Shown here: positions 1 through 9,091 of the stretch, one piece after another
Layout: each line of letters starts with the position of its first letter
Numbering within the stretch: the first letter of the stretch is position 1
DNA from: DATARH01 sp963789255
GTDB lineage: Bacteria > Pseudomonadota > Alphaproteobacteria > ATCC43930 > CGMCC-115725
Assembly: GCA_963789255.1 (NCBI GenBank)
Contig: CAWBJW010000003.1
Location: 124,001 to 188,000 of the forward strand
Direction of reading: 5' to 3'
DNA length: 64,000 bases
Program-made: the position numbers and the translations under genes
The notes under the pieces: generated by a model
What the model was told of the DNA's origin: nothing
What the model saw: the letters and a program-made list of their open reading frames with translations, nothing else
Databases searched by the model: none

Positions 1-396
1 AAACCGAGGCATCGGCCGTCTCGCTCTCCCGTTGCGATGCCTGCGGCCCATTTCCGATGTCCTGGGCATCGCCACCGGATGATTTCGACGCGATGGTCTT
101 CTGCCGGGTTCGTAGCGCTCTTTGCTGCCGCGCACAATGCCGCGCGCCGGCGCCTTTGGGAAGAGCCAAGCCGGCGGGCACCGGCGCGGGCAGCATCGTT
201 GGCGATATCGCCCCCGACCGCCGCACGGCTGGTTTGGAACGGCCTGCAGGCGTGCTAAGGTGGGTGGCGCGACCGCACTCCGCTCGGCGCCCTGGCTACC
301 CTGCTTAAGGGTCATCGCGCGGCCAGGCCGTCCGATACCTAAGCCGTCACCCGCCGCCGACCGCTCGCGCGGGGGAATAATCGACCAGGAGGCACG
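1..396. other. Leader region without a supported gene
   Basis: I see no gene here: the short open frames have no recognisable domain, no convincing ribosome site and mutually overlap, as expected by chance in GC-rich DNA. The stretch ends with a strong AGGAGG at 387-392 that belongs to the sigma factor gene. A GGAAC at 236-240 resembles an ECF -35 box, but no matching -10 lies at the right distance. Confidence 0.5.
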
Positions 397-984
397 TTGT
401 CGTTCCGTTGGAAGCTTGCAGAGCGACCGGCCAGCGCGGCTGAACGCGGCAATCCGGTGAGCGCGCGGTTCAGCGACCAGCTGATCGCGGTGCTGCCGAG
501 GTTGCGCCGCTTTGCCCGAGGCCTCGCCGGAACGGCTGCCGAAGCCGACGACTTGGTTCAGGCGGCATGCGAGCGCGCGCTGGCGCGGGAGCATCAATTT
601 CAGGAGGGCACCCGGTTCGACAGCTGGATGTTTCGCATCGTGCAGACCATCTGGATCGACCAGCTCCGCGCCCGCGAGGTCCGCAAGGAGGATGGCGATG
701 TTGCCGAAGAGCGGCTCGGGTCGGATGCGCCGGTCCGCCGCATCGAAGCGCGGCTCGCCCTGGCCGAGGTCAGGCTTGCGGTTGAGCGCCTGTCCCCGGA
801 GCAGCGGACGGTGCTGATGCTCGTGACCGTGGAGGGCCTCAGCTACAAGGAGGCGGCGGCGGCGCTGAGCGTGCCGGTCGGCACGATCATGAGCCGCCTC
901 GCCCGTGCGCGGATAGCGCTGCACCAGCAGCTCGACGCCGGCAGCGGCGTCCGCAGGAGTGCGAAGAATGCCGAAGCACAGTGA
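397..984 (+). CDS. ECF-type RNA polymerase sigma factor
   Basis: A small extracytoplasmic-function sigma factor that would redirect RNA polymerase to a stress or envelope regulon. Region 2 is seen at about residues 25-90, with the core helix around FDSWMFRIVQTIWIDQLRAR. Region 4 is at about 125-180, with the helix-turn-helix LSYKEAAAALSVPVGTIMSR. Regions 1.1 and 3 are absent, as usual for this class. The TTG at 397 has AGGAGG only 4 nt upstream; a GTG at 457, which starts the protein at VSARFSDQL, matches the usual family N-terminus and is a good alternative (175 aa). The 3' end overlaps the anti-sigma gene by 17 nt, so the two are co-translated. The cognate signal and regulon cannot be read from the sequence. 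Confidence 0.9.
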   Translation: MSFRWKLAERPASAAERGNPVSARFSDQLIAVLPRLRRFARGLAGTAAEADDLVQAACERALAREHQFQEGTRFDSWMFRIVQTIWIDQLRAREVRKEDGDVAEERLGSDAPVRRIEARLALAEVRLAVERLSPEQRTVLMLVTVEGLSYKEAAAALSVPVGTIMSRLARARIALHQQLDAGSGVRRSAKNAEAQ

Positions 985-1846
985 CGAGGCGCTCGTCGCC
1001 TATCTCGACGGCGAGCTCGACGATGCGGAGCGGCGTCATGTCGAAGCCTGGCTCGAAGCCGATCCTGCGATTCGCGAGCGGCTGGCGGCGCTGACCCAAT
1101 CGGCCGAGCTGGTGCGCAGCGCCTATGCCGATTTGCTTAACGAGCCGCTGCCCGAGCGCCTGATCGCGGCGGCGCGCGGCGCGACCGAGGAGGCGCATAC
1201 TGCGCCGCCGGAAGCCGAAATCCTGGTGTTGAAGCCGGCGGCCCGGGACGATGCTCCGCTGCCGCACCGGCGCTGGCCGATCGGCGTTGCCGCCGCGGCC
1301 GGGCTGTTCGGCGTGATTTTCGGCGGCGCCGGCACCTATCTCGGCCTTGCCGTGTTCAACCCGGCGAACCCGGCGGCCGAGCGCCAGCTCGTCGCGGCCG
1401 AGGCGAACAATTTCTGGCTCGACAACGCCGCCGGCTATTACAAGCTGACCGTCAGCGCCGGCGACAACATGCTGATCGATGTTCCGGCCAGCAGCGATAA
1501 CCGAGAGGCGCTGCAGAAGATCAGCCAAAGCCTGCCGCAGCAGGTGCGGCTGCCCGATCTGAAGCCGTGGGGGCTCACCTTCCGCGGCGCCCGTCTAGTG
1601 GTGGTCGAGGGTCGCCCGGCGGCACAACTCGTCTATGTCACCGACAACAAGGCGATCGGCCCGCTGACCCTCGTCATCGGCGCGACAACGCTGCCCGACA
1701 TCATGCCGACCTTCGATCACCGGCAGGATGTAAATCTGCTCTACTGGCGCCATCACGGACGTGCCTATGCGCTCGTCGGCCGGACCGACATCGGGTATCT
1801 GTGGGGCATCGCCAACGACGTGGCCTGGCAGCTCGACGCGATCTGA
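968..1846 (+). CDS. Membrane-anchored anti-sigma factor
   Basis: The likely anti-sigma partner of the preceding ECF factor. The first ~60 residues (EALVAYLDGELDD...) match the cytoplasmic anti-sigma domain of RsiW/ChrR-like regulators, but the HxxxCxxC zinc motif is missing. One transmembrane segment follows at about residues 100-125. The remaining ~165 residues would be a periplasmic sensor domain of no family I recognise. The ATG at 968 has AGGAG 9 nt upstream and is preferred to the GTG at 959. In such systems the anti-sigma holds the sigma factor at the membrane until an envelope signal releases it. That role is inferred from domain order and gene pairing. Confidence 0.82.
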   Translation: MPKHSDEALVAYLDGELDDAERRHVEAWLEADPAIRERLAALTQSAELVRSAYADLLNEPLPERLIAAARGATEEAHTAPPEAEILVLKPAARDDAPLPHRRWPIGVAAAAGLFGVIFGGAGTYLGLAVFNPANPAAERQLVAAEANNFWLDNAAGYYKLTVSAGDNMLIDVPASSDNREALQKISQSLPQQVRLPDLKPWGLTFRGARLVVVEGRPAAQLVYVTDNKAIGPLTLVIGATTLPDIMPTFDHRQDVNLLYWRHHGRAYALVGRTDIGYLWGIANDVAWQLDAI

Positions 1847-1889
1847 CGGTGTCGCCGCGCCGCGAGCGAAGCGGGAGATGGGCCGGAGG

Positions 1890-2546
1890 ATGGAAGACCG
1901 CATCACGCTCTATGGCAGCTTCACCTCGAGTTCGAGCTACAAGCCGATGCTGTATCTGGCCCTGGCCGGGCTGCCGTTCTCGTTCCGCACCGTCAACCTC
2001 AAGACCGGCGTGCAGCGGACCCCCGAATATCTCGCGGTCAACCGCTGGGGCGTCGTGCCGTCGTTGCGCCATCAGGGGCTGACCATCCTGCAGTCGAATG
2101 TGATCCTCGATTACCTGGCGCGGACGACCGGGCATTTCGAAGGCAGCACCGAGCAAGAGCGCTGGCGGGCGCGCGAATGGCTGTCGTGGGAAGCCGACCA
2201 TATCACCGCGGTGGCGCGGGTGCGCCACTCGGCGCGGTTCCGCAAGATGCATGACGAGGTCATCGCCGAATTCAGGCCGCGCGCCGAGGCGGCATTGTCC
2301 TTCGTTGACGCCACGGTCAGGGAGCGCCCCTTCCTTGTCGGCGACGATTGCACGATCGCCGATATCGGCTGCTGGGGCCGCATGGTGTTCATGGCCGAAG
2401 GCGGCTTCGAGATCGCGAATTGGCCCTATCTCGAAGCCTGGGCCGAGCGCTTGAAGGCGATGCCCGGCTTTGCGCTGCCCTATGATCTGATCCCGAGCAA
2501 GGACCGCGAGTTCCCGGCGGCGCCGCATTACGCGCCGCAGCGATGA
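1890..2546 (+). CDS. Glutathione S-transferase family protein
   Basis: 218 aa with the two-domain GST layout. A thioredoxin-like N-terminal domain begins ITLYGSFTSSSSYK and carries the conserved turn VVPSL and the glutathione-contacting LQSNVILDYL at about residues 50-75. An all-helical C-terminal domain contains the N-capping region LVGDDCTIADIGCW. The serine cluster in strand-helix 1 could supply the catalytic Ser, but which class (theta, beta or another) is not clear. The ATG at 1890 lies 12 nt after a GGGAG and another GGAGG touches it; ATG 1878 in the same frame is an alternative. It begins 43 nt after the anti-sigma gene and may be co-transcribed. Substrate unknown. Confidence 0.85.
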   Translation: MEDRITLYGSFTSSSSYKPMLYLALAGLPFSFRTVNLKTGVQRTPEYLAVNRWGVVPSLRHQGLTILQSNVILDYLARTTGHFEGSTEQERWRAREWLSWEADHITAVARVRHSARFRKMHDEVIAEFRPRAEAALSFVDATVRERPFLVGDDCTIADIGCWGRMVFMAEGGFEIANWPYLEAWAERLKAMPGFALPYDLIPSKDREFPAAPHYAPQR

Positions 2547-2579
2547 TCCTCTCCGGGTTGGGTGAGAGGGAGTTTGCTG

Positions 2580-3842
2580 CTACTCCGCCGCCAGCGTCGC
2601 GGCGAAGGCCGCCGGCGCGGCGCGCTCGGCCGATGCCATCGGTTCGGGCCACCATTTGTCCTCCCACTCCGAGAACAAACCGTGCAGTCGCGGCATGACC
2701 TTTTCGGCAAAGAGCCTGGTGTTGTACTTGGCGAGGTCTTTGCCCATGCTGCCGAATTGCAAGAGCATCATCAGATGGCCGACATTGAGGCTGGTGGCGA
2801 CCTCGGTCAGCTGCTCGACGACTTCGTCGGGCGAGCCGATGATCACATAGCCGCGCTCGACGATGTCCTCCATCTGCGTCGTCGCCCGCGCCTTCTGCCG
2901 CGCATCGAGGCTGGCGGCGCGGCCGACCTGGCCGACGATCCCGGCGCGCTGCGTCGCCTCGGTGATGTAGCCGGGCGGCATCGCCCAGCGAGGATCGACG
3001 CGCAGGCAGCGGCCATAGAAATATTCGGCCGGCTCGCGATACAGCTCCATCGCCTCAGCGCGGCTCTCGGCGACTCCGACGAATTGCAGAAAGCCGGCGC
3101 GATACGGGTTCATGTCCTTGCCGAGCCGCTTCATCTCCTCCCAGAAGCCCGACATCGTCGCCTGGCCGTCCTTGTAGCCGAAATAGGAGAGATACGCGTA
3201 GACGTAGTCCATCTTGGCGCACCACTGCCAGGTCTCGACCGAGCCGCCTCCGGGTATCCACACCGGCGGATGCGGCTTCTGTAAGGGGCGCGGCCAGATG
3301 TTGACATAACGCTGCTGGTTGAAGCGGCCGTTGAAGGCAAAGGTGTCGGGCGCCTGCCAGGCGCGCATCACGAGGTCGTGCGCTTCGAGATAGCGCTCGC
3401 GCAGCATCGACGGGTTCTGGCCGTAGGCAAAGCAGGTGTCCATCGGGGTGCCGACCGGAAAGCCGGCAATGAGGCGCCCGCCCGAGATCACATCGATCAT
3501 CGCGAACTCTTCTGCGACCCGGGTCGGCGGGTTGTAGAGCGCCAGGGAATTGCCCATGACGCAGATCGCGGTATCGGTGGTGCGGCGCGCCAGGGACGAG
3601 GCGATCAGGTTGGGCGACGGCATCAGCCCATAGCCGTTCGAATGGTGCTCGTTGACGCACACCGCGTCGAAGCCGCATTCGGCGGCATATTCGAGCTCAT
3701 CCATGAAGTCGTTGTACATGTGATGCGCGCGCCGCGGGTCGAACAGCGTCGAATGGATGTCGACCCACACCGAGGGATGCTTCTCCCGGAAATCGTCCGG
3801 CAATTCGGTGTACGGCATCAGGTGGAACCACATCAGCTTCAT
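2580..3842 (-). CDS. Luciferase-like (LLM class) flavin-dependent monooxygenase
   Basis: 420 aa protein of the bacterial luciferase-like superfamily, TIM-barrel enzymes that use reduced FMN or F420 to oxidise small organic substrates. Visible family marks are CGFDAVCVNEHHSNGYG near residue 60, which carries the conserved EHH, the ALYNPPTRVAEEFAMID stretch, and DVISGGRLIAGFPVGTP with the conserved SGGR-GxG. The WIPGGGS and IIGSPDEVVEQL motifs lie further on. The chosen ATG has GAGGA 8 nt upstream. The C-terminal ~20 residues are Ala-rich and probably disordered. It stands alone, facing the GST gene. Substrate unknown; related proteins are often annotated as alkane, nitrilotriacetate or limonene-type monooxygenases. 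Confidence 0.85.
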   Translation of the reverse strand: MKLMWFHLMPYTELPDDFREKHPSVWVDIHSTLFDPRRAHHMYNDFMDELEYAAECGFDAVCVNEHHSNGYGLMPSPNLIASSLARRTTDTAICVMGNSLALYNPPTRVAEEFAMIDVISGGRLIAGFPVGTPMDTCFAYGQNPSMLRERYLEAHDLVMRAWQAPDTFAFNGRFNQQRYVNIWPRPLQKPHPPVWIPGGGSVETWQWCAKMDYVYAYLSYFGYKDGQATMSGFWEEMKRLGKDMNPYRAGFLQFVGVAESRAEAMELYREPAEYFYGRCLRVDPRWAMPPGYITEATQRAGIVGQVGRAASLDARQKARATTQMEDIVERGYVIIGSPDEVVEQLTEVATSLNVGHLMMLLQFGSMGKDLAKYNTRLFAEKVMPRLHGLFSEWEDKWWPEPMASAERAAPAAFAATLAAE

Positions 3843-3863
3843 GGCTGCGTCCTCGCTCCATTC

Positions 3864-3979
3864 GTCGTCCCGGCCCACGGGTCCGGCCTGCGGCCGGCCC
3901 GAGGATAAACTCCGGCCGGGACCCACCCCTCGGCCGCTCGTGCCGCGGATCAGTGGATACCGGCCTTCGCCGGCATGAC
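3864..3979. repeat. REP-like palindromic element upstream of the monooxygenase
   Basis: A degenerate member of the dispersed inverted-repeat family of this window (other copies at 37935-38062, 60066-60145 and 63129-63205). One end reads GTCGTCCCGGCC and the other CCGGCCTTCGCCGGCATGAC, with smaller GC-rich hairpins between. It lies just upstream of the start of the minus-strand monooxygenase, so it would be in its leader or promoter. Confidence 0.6.
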
Positions 3980-4142
3980 AACAAAAATCATTCGATCACA
4001 TCGTCAGCGCCGAAAGCCTGAGCACCTCCGGCGTTTGCAATCCCGAGTTTGGTAAACGCAACGGCGCTCCTGATGTATCAGGCCAGGATCAGGCCGAATT
4101 CCCGTGTTGGTTGAACTGTCACCTCACCCCGATCGATGACAA

Positions 4143-4155
4143 GTGATGTTATCAC
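4143..4155. promoter_or_regulatory. Possible operator (5-3-5 inverted repeat)
   Basis: GTGATGTTATCAC is a perfect 5-bp inverted repeat with a 3-bp spacer in the only A/T-rich patch of the 401-nt gap 3843-4243. Its size and symmetry suit a dimeric regulator. The regulator is unknown and the site may be chance. Apart from this and the palindromic repeat at 3864-3979, the gap holds nothing I can name. Confidence 0.25.
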
Positions 4156-4243
4156 ATAAATGCGGCGAATTTAGCGGCGCGGTTTCGCGTCGCGCCCCCT
4201 CTCCGTCAACCCGGATGCTGGTCTCCCTCTCCTCCCCCATGTG

Positions 4244-5077
4244 TTATGGCGCGATGTTCAGCGTGCGGGCGAGCCAGCCGGCGACCAGATCGCAGATCGC
4301 CGCCTCGCGGCCGACATAGAAATGGTCGCAAGCGGGCACGATTTCGACATCGCACTGGCCAAGGGCGCGCTCCTGGAAGCGCTCGGCGGGGTAGATGTCC
4401 GGTGCTTCCTGGTCGCCGCGGATATAGAGCGTCGGGCAGCGGATGGTCGGCGCCAGTTCGAGCACGTCCGGCATTTCGGTCAGGCGGTCGAGAAAGCTCT
4501 CGGCGGTGATCACATACCACCAGCCCGGCAGCAGCATCAGCTCGCGGCCCCCGCCGGCGGCGACGAGGGCGCGCGCCTGCGCGGTGATCTCGTCGAGTCG
4601 GCCGCCGGCAAACAGGCCGGTCTGCGAGCTGCGCTGCACCCCGTATCGCCCGCCGCCATGGGCCGACAGCAGCACCATCGCCGGGGTTTCCGGATGGTCT
4701 GAGACATGCTTGACCGCGAGCATGCCGCCGTTGCTGTGGCCGATCACGACGGGATGCGGGAAGCCCTGCCCGGCGAGCCATCGGGCGGCGGTGCGGTTGT
4801 CGGCGATGCCCTCCGCCGTCAGCTGGAAGGCGGCGCCCTCGGCGGCGCGGCTGTCGCGAGTGCCGAGGATGTCGTGACCGCGCCGGTTGAACGCGAGACA
4901 GACGAGGCCGAGCCCGGTCAACGCCGGCGGCAGGAAACGCGGCGCGCCGACATAGAAGTTCATCGTATTGCCGTGGAACAGCAGCACGGCGCCAGTGACC
5001 CGCCCGCCGTCGGGCCGATGCAGCGCCCCGTCCAGCGGCAGGGTGTCCGTTTCAATCGAGATCAGCTCGGTGCGCAT
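4244..5077 (-). CDS. Alpha/beta hydrolase
   Basis: 277 aa serine hydrolase of the alpha/beta fold. The oxyanion region LLFHGNTMNF is near residue 45 and the nucleophile elbow is GHSNGG near residue 113. The acid is probably the Asp of IRGDQEAPD and the catalytic His that of ACDHFYVG near the C-terminus, in the expected Ser-Asp-His order. No signal peptide is visible. The ATG at 5077 begins MRTELISIE. Divergent from the next hydrolase with a 104-nt shared upstream region, so the two may be co-regulated. Substrate not predictable. Confidence 0.8.
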   Translation of the reverse strand: MRTELISIETDTLPLDGALHRPDGGRVTGAVLLFHGNTMNFYVGAPRFLPPALTGLGLVCLAFNRRGHDILGTRDSRAAEGAAFQLTAEGIADNRTAARWLAGQGFPHPVVIGHSNGGMLAVKHVSDHPETPAMVLLSAHGGGRYGVQRSSQTGLFAGGRLDEITAQARALVAAGGGRELMLLPGWWYVITAESFLDRLTEMPDVLELAPTIRCPTLYIRGDQEAPDIYPAERFQERALGQCDVEIVPACDHFYVGREAAICDLVAGWLARTLNIAP

Positions 5078-5181
5078 GCTGTGCGCTTCCCATCCAGCCC
5101 GGCGGCCCGCGAATTTCGCATTGGTTTCGCCGTCGCCCGCGCGGTACGCTGCGGCACCGCACTCCACGGAGGATAAAGGCG

Positions 5182-6018
5182 ATGCCTCAATTCACCACCG
5201 AAAACGTCTGCTATCTGAAACACGGCGAGCGCCAGATCATGGCCCGCGTGTTCAAGCCGGAAGGCGCCGGGCCGTTTCCGTGCTTTATCGACCTGCATGG
5301 CGGCGCCTGGAACAATGGCGACCTCGCCGACCGCACCAGCCTCGGCGAATACCTGGCCGAGCGCGGCACCGTCATGGTGACGTTGAATTTCCGCCATGCC
5401 GCCGACGGCTATCCGACCTCGTGCGCCGACATCAACTACGGCATCCGCTGGATCAAGGCGCATGCCAACGAATTGAAGGTCAAGCCCGACCAGATCGCGA
5501 TCGGCGGCGCGTCGAGCGGCGGCCATCTGGCGATGCTGGTGGCGATGCGGCCGAAAGACGAGCGCTATGCCGCGATCCCCGGTCCCGCCGGGGTCGATGC
5601 CAGCGTCAAGGGCGTCGCGATGCTGTGGCCGGTCATCAACCCGCTGTCGCGCTATCGGAATGCGATCCGCCGGTCGGCCGAGCCCAACCCGCCTGCCTTC
5701 ACCGTCGGCATGAAGGAAAAGCACGACACCTATTGGCACACCGAAGTCGAAATGGCCGAGGGCAACCCGATGCTGATCCTCGAACGCGGCGAGAAGGTGG
5801 TGATGCCGCCGGCGTTGTGGCTCCAGGGCCGGCCCGACGAGGTGCACGATTATCACGATCCCCATTCGGACTTCCCCGGCAACGAGCCCGAGCGCTTCGT
5901 CAGCAACTATAGGAAGGCCGGCGGCGACATCGAGATCGCCTATTTCGATAACGCCAAGCGCAACACCGAGACGAGCCACGCGCCGGTCGCCGATTTCCTG
6001 AAGAAGCACCTGAAGTAG
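5182..6018 (+). CDS. Alpha/beta hydrolase, HSL/carboxylesterase-like
   Basis: 278 aa. It shows the HGGAW oxyanion-hole motif (about residues 39-43) and the nucleophile motif GASSGG (about 112-117) of the hormone-sensitive-lipase/BD-FAE branch, with a likely catalytic His in TETSHAPVADFL at the C-terminus. A good GGAGGAT precedes the ATG. It is expressed divergently from the hydrolase at 4244-5077 and ends at a strong hairpin terminator 12 nt downstream. Such enzymes hydrolyse short-chain esters or formyl-amides; the natural substrate is unknown. Confidence 0.82.
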   Translation: MPQFTTENVCYLKHGERQIMARVFKPEGAGPFPCFIDLHGGAWNNGDLADRTSLGEYLAERGTVMVTLNFRHAADGYPTSCADINYGIRWIKAHANELKVKPDQIAIGGASSGGHLAMLVAMRPKDERYAAIPGPAGVDASVKGVAMLWPVINPLSRYRNAIRRSAEPNPPAFTVGMKEKHDTYWHTEVEMAEGNPMLILERGEKVVMPPALWLQGRPDEVHDYHDPHSDFPGNEPERFVSNYRKAGGDIEIAYFDNAKRNTETSHAPVADFLKKHLK

Positions 6019-6029
6019 GACCAGACTTG

Positions 6030-6063
6030 AAGCCCCTCTCCCGCATTGCGGGAGAGGGGCTTT
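6030..6063 (+). terminator. Rho-independent terminator (palindromic repeat module)
   Basis: A perfect 15-bp inverted repeat, AAGCCCCTCTCCCGC and its complement, with a 3-nt loop, ending in a short T run. It sits 12 nt after the hydrolase stop. Its core, CCCTCTCCCGC with GCGGGAGAGGG, is the repeat module seen again at 41718, 41764, 57611 and 57709. Confidence 0.75.
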
Positions 6064-6178
6064 ACATTAGCCCGACCCCGCCGTCGATCGTGCCGGGCGA
6101 AATTCGCGCTCGCGGCGGTGCGGCCGGTGTGACAGAATTCGGCGTGAACGGCGCGGCGTTGTTCCGGGGCGGCCGAGA

Positions 6179-7255
6179 GTGAGCACATCCAACAGGGTCC
6201 CCGCGGGCTACAAGGAAGCCGGCGTCGATGTCGCCGAGGCCGATGCGGGGCTGCGCCATATCGTCGAGCGCATCACCGCGACCTGGCCGAAAAGCGGTCT
6301 GGGCGCGGTCCGGTTGCCGATCGGCTATTTCGCCAACGTCATCGATATCGGCGGCGTCGGCCTCGGCATCTGCACCGACGGGGTCGGATCGAAGGCGATC
6401 ATCGCGCAGATGATGGAGAAATACGACACGATCGGCATCGATTGCGTCGCGATGAACGTCAACGATTTGTTGTGCGTCGGGGCGCGTCCCTTATCGATGG
6501 TCGATTACATCGCCGTCGAAGAGGCGAATGCGGCAATGCTCGACGGGATCGCGATCGGCCTCGCCGAGGGCGCGCGGCAGGCCGGCATTTCGATCTCCGG
6601 CGGCGAAATCTCGCAGCTGCGCGATGTCATCAGCGGCTTCGACCTGGTCGGCACGGCGGTCGGGACCGTGCCGCTCGACCGCATCATCGTCGGCCGCGAC
6701 ATCAGGCCCGGCGACCGGGTCGTCGGCATCGCCAGCAACGGCATCCACAGCAACGGGCTGTCGCTTGCCCGTCGGGCGTTTTTCGAGAACGCCGGGGTTT
6801 CGGTGCATCACGTCTTTCCCGAGATCGGCGGCGAACTCGGCGCGGAATTGCTGCGCCCGACCTATATCTATGTCCCTGAGATCCTTGAGATCATCGAGCG
6901 GATTCGCTCGGTCAAGGCGCTCATTCACATCACCGGCGACGGCCTCTTGAACCTGCCGCGGGTCGCTGCGGAGATCGGCTTTGTCATCGACGACCTGCCG
7001 CCGCCGCCGCCGATCTTCGCCTTGATCGAGCAGCATGGGGCGGTCGGGCGGGCCGAGATGTTCGAGGTCTACAATATGGGGATCGGCTTTTGCGTGATCG
7101 TCGCCGAAGCGGATGTCGCGGCGACGCTGGCAATCCTCGCCCGTCACCGCCGGGCGGCGTCGGTCATCGGCTACGCGGTCGCCGACCCCGCGAAATCGGT
7201 CCATCTGCCGCAGCATAGACTGGTCGGGCGCGGCAAGAAGTTCGGCCCGGCATGA
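6179..7255 (+). CDS. purM: Phosphoribosylformylglycinamidine cyclo-ligase (AIR synthetase)
   Basis: Fifth step of purine synthesis: ATP-dependent closure of the imidazole ring of FGAM to AIR, in the cytosol. 358 aa, the usual length. It starts with the family signature YKEAGVDV and shows CTDGVGSK (about residues 65-72), the NVNDLLCVGARPL segment and the glycine-rich SGGEISQL in place of the common GGETAEM. ASNGIHSNGLSLAR and HITGDGLLNLPR follow. It starts with GTG and has a weak ribosome site. purN, the usual neighbour, is not next to it; instead its stop overlaps the start of an HPt gene (ATGA). Confidence 0.9.
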   Translation: MSTSNRVPAGYKEAGVDVAEADAGLRHIVERITATWPKSGLGAVRLPIGYFANVIDIGGVGLGICTDGVGSKAIIAQMMEKYDTIGIDCVAMNVNDLLCVGARPLSMVDYIAVEEANAAMLDGIAIGLAEGARQAGISISGGEISQLRDVISGFDLVGTAVGTVPLDRIIVGRDIRPGDRVVGIASNGIHSNGLSLARRAFFENAGVSVHHVFPEIGGELGAELLRPTYIYVPEILEIIERIRSVKALIHITGDGLLNLPRVAAEIGFVIDDLPPPPPIFALIEQHGAVGRAEMFEVYNMGIGFCVIVAEADVAATLAILARHRRAASVIGYAVADPAKSVHLPQHRLVGRGKKFGPA

Positions 7256-7611
7256 CCCGGCCGCCGCTGATCGACCGCGCGGTCATCGACGAGCTGTTCG
7301 ACTATATCGGCGCCGACGGGGCACGCTCGGTGATCGAGCTCTTTGTCAGCGAGGGCCGGGCTTACCGGGCGACGATCGCCGAGGCGGCCGGGCCGGCCGC
7401 GGATAACGCACAGCGCGAGCGGGCGCGCCGGGCGGCGCATTCGTTGAAGAGCGGCGCCGGCCAGATCGGCGCCGCTGCCCTGGCGGCGGCGGCGGCGGCG
7501 GTCGAGCGGGCCGCCGCGGCGGGCGCGCCCGGCCTGGCGCAGGCCGCCGCGGCGCTCGAAACCAGCGCCGAGGAAACCGTGAGGGCGCTCGCCCCGTTCC
7601 TAGGCGGATGA
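7252..7611 (+). CDS. HPt histidine phosphotransfer protein
   Basis: 119 aa single-domain histidine phosphotransfer protein. The phospho-accepting His63 lies in the signature AAHSLKSGAGQIGA. The rest is an Ala-rich four-helix bundle, the size of Vibrio LuxU. It overlaps purM by 4 nt and so depends on purM translation. Its 3' end overlaps by 12 nt, tail to tail, the sigma-54 response regulator gene on the other strand. A hybrid kinase ending in a receiver domain lies 1.5 kb away. I infer that this HPt carries phosphate from that receiver to the regulator. Confidence 0.85.
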   Translation: MTRPPLIDRAVIDELFDYIGADGARSVIELFVSEGRAYRATIAEAAGPAADNAQRERARRAAHSLKSGAGQIGAAALAAAAAAVERAAAAGAPGLAQAAAALETSAEETVRALAPFLGG

Positions 7612-9009
7612 GGCGAGGCGTTCCCTGTCCCACTCCGCCTTGCGCCGATAGATCGTCGACGGGTTGACTTCCAGGAGTGCGGCGGCGCGCGGCACGTTGC
7701 CGCCGCACAGGAGGAGCGCCTCCTCGATCGCCTGCTTCTCGATCTGCCACAGCGGCCTGACCGCACCCGCGCCGCCCGGCTCGCCGGCCAGCCGAAACGC
7801 CGCCGGCGCCGGCATGCCGCCGGCGGGGCGAAGCGGGGCGTTGCTGTCGAGGCGCGACAGCATCGCCGCGCTGACCAGCGTGCCGTCATTGAACAGCACG
7901 ACGTTGCGCAGCACGTTCTGCAATTCGCGGATATTGCCCGGCCATGAGTAGCGGGTCAGCGCCTCGACCGCTTCCGGCTCGAAATCATCGAAGGATTTCC
8001 CCTCTTCCTCGGCATAAAGCGCGAGAAAGTGGCGCGCGAGCAGCAACACATCGCCATCGCGCTCGCGCAATGGCGGCATCGCGCAGGGCACGACGTGCAG
8101 GCGGTAGTAGAGGTCTTCGCGAAACCGCCCGGCCTGCACCTCGGCCCACGGTTCGCGGTTGGTGGCGCACAGATAGCGCACGTCGGCGCGTTCGACCTCG
8201 TTGCCGCCGACCTTGGTGAACTCGCCGGATTGCAGCACCCGCAGCAGCTTGACCTGCAGCGCCTGGTCCATCTCGCAGATCTCGTCGAGCAGCAGCGTGC
8301 CGCCCTTGGCCCGCGCGACGGCGCCTTCGCGCGTCCCGGCCGCCCCGGTGAAGGCGCCTTTGACGTGGCCGAACATCTCGCTTTCCATCAACTCTTTCGG
8401 GATGGCGCCGCAGTTGACCGCGACAAACGGCCCGTCATGCCGCGGGCTCAGCTGATGGATCGCCTCGGCACAGAGCTCCTTGCCGGTGCCGCTTTCGCCG
8501 GTGATGAAAACCGTGGCGCGGCTCTTTGCCGTGCTCTCGATGACGTTGTAGACCGCCCGCATCGACAGCGACGCGCCGATCAGCCGGCAAAACCGGCCGG
8601 TCTTGACGATGTCGTTGGCGGCGGCCAGGCTTTCGAGCCGGCGCCGGTCGAGCGCGTTCCTGACCGTGACCAGGAGCCGGTCCGGGGCGAACGGCTTGAC
8701 GATGAAGTCGTAGGCGCCCTCGCGCATCGCCTCGACCGCGATCTTGACCGAGCCGTGCGCGGTAACGACGATGACCGCGGCGGGCAGACCGCGCTTCTTG
8801 ATCGCGCGCAGGATCTCGACGCCGTTGATATCGGGCAGTTCGAGGTCGAGCAGAACGACATCGGGGACCGTCTCGCGCAGAGCGGCAAGCGCGCGCGCCC
8901 CGGTATCGGCGTCGATCAGCTCGACGTCGAGCTTGCCGAGGAACTCGTGATAAAGGCGCAAAATCGAGGGCGTGTCCTCGACCAACAGCAGGCGTGCTTT
9001 CGCCGTCAT
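7600..9009 (-). CDS. Sigma-54-dependent response regulator (NtrC/LuxO-like)
   Basis: 469 aa activator of sigma-54 promoters. A receiver domain (1-120) has Asp55 as acceptor and Lys105. The AAA+ domain has Walker A GESGTGKE (171-178), the sigma-54 contact loop GAFTGA (218-223), Walker B GGTLLLDE and the arginine-finger region FREDLYYRL. A Fis-type helix-turn-helix at the C-terminus ends NVPRAAALLEVNPSTIYRRK. All catalytic landmarks are intact. Divergent from the hybrid kinase at 9092, with 82 nt between the starts, and convergent with the HPt gene. The targets are unknown; no -24/-12 promoter was found within the cluster. Confidence 0.92.
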   Translation of the reverse strand: MTAKARLLLVEDTPSILRLYHEFLGKLDVELIDADTGARALAALRETVPDVVLLDLELPDINGVEILRAIKKRGLPAAVIVVTAHGSVKIAVEAMREGAYDFIVKPFAPDRLLVTVRNALDRRRLESLAAANDIVKTGRFCRLIGASLSMRAVYNVIESTAKSRATVFITGESGTGKELCAEAIHQLSPRHDGPFVAVNCGAIPKELMESEMFGHVKGAFTGAAGTREGAVARAKGGTLLLDEICEMDQALQVKLLRVLQSGEFTKVGGNEVERADVRYLCATNREPWAEVQAGRFREDLYYRLHVVPCAMPPLRERDGDVLLLARHFLALYAEEEGKSFDDFEPEAVEALTRYSWPGNIRELQNVLRNVVLFNDGTLVSAAMLSRLDSNAPLRPAGGMPAPAAFRLAGEPGGAGAVRPLWQIEKQAIEEALLLCGGNVPRAAALLEVNPSTIYRRKAEWDRERLASSA

Positions 9010-9091
9010 TCTTCCTCCTTCCGCACGCGGCCGTTGTACCGGGATTATGGTTTAGAATGGCTGAACACCCGCCAGGAGTATATAAGCGCGG

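Noticed and set aside
236..260. GGAAC as an EcfG-type promoter for the sigma gene
   Set aside because: No CGTT-like -10 element at 16-17 nt.
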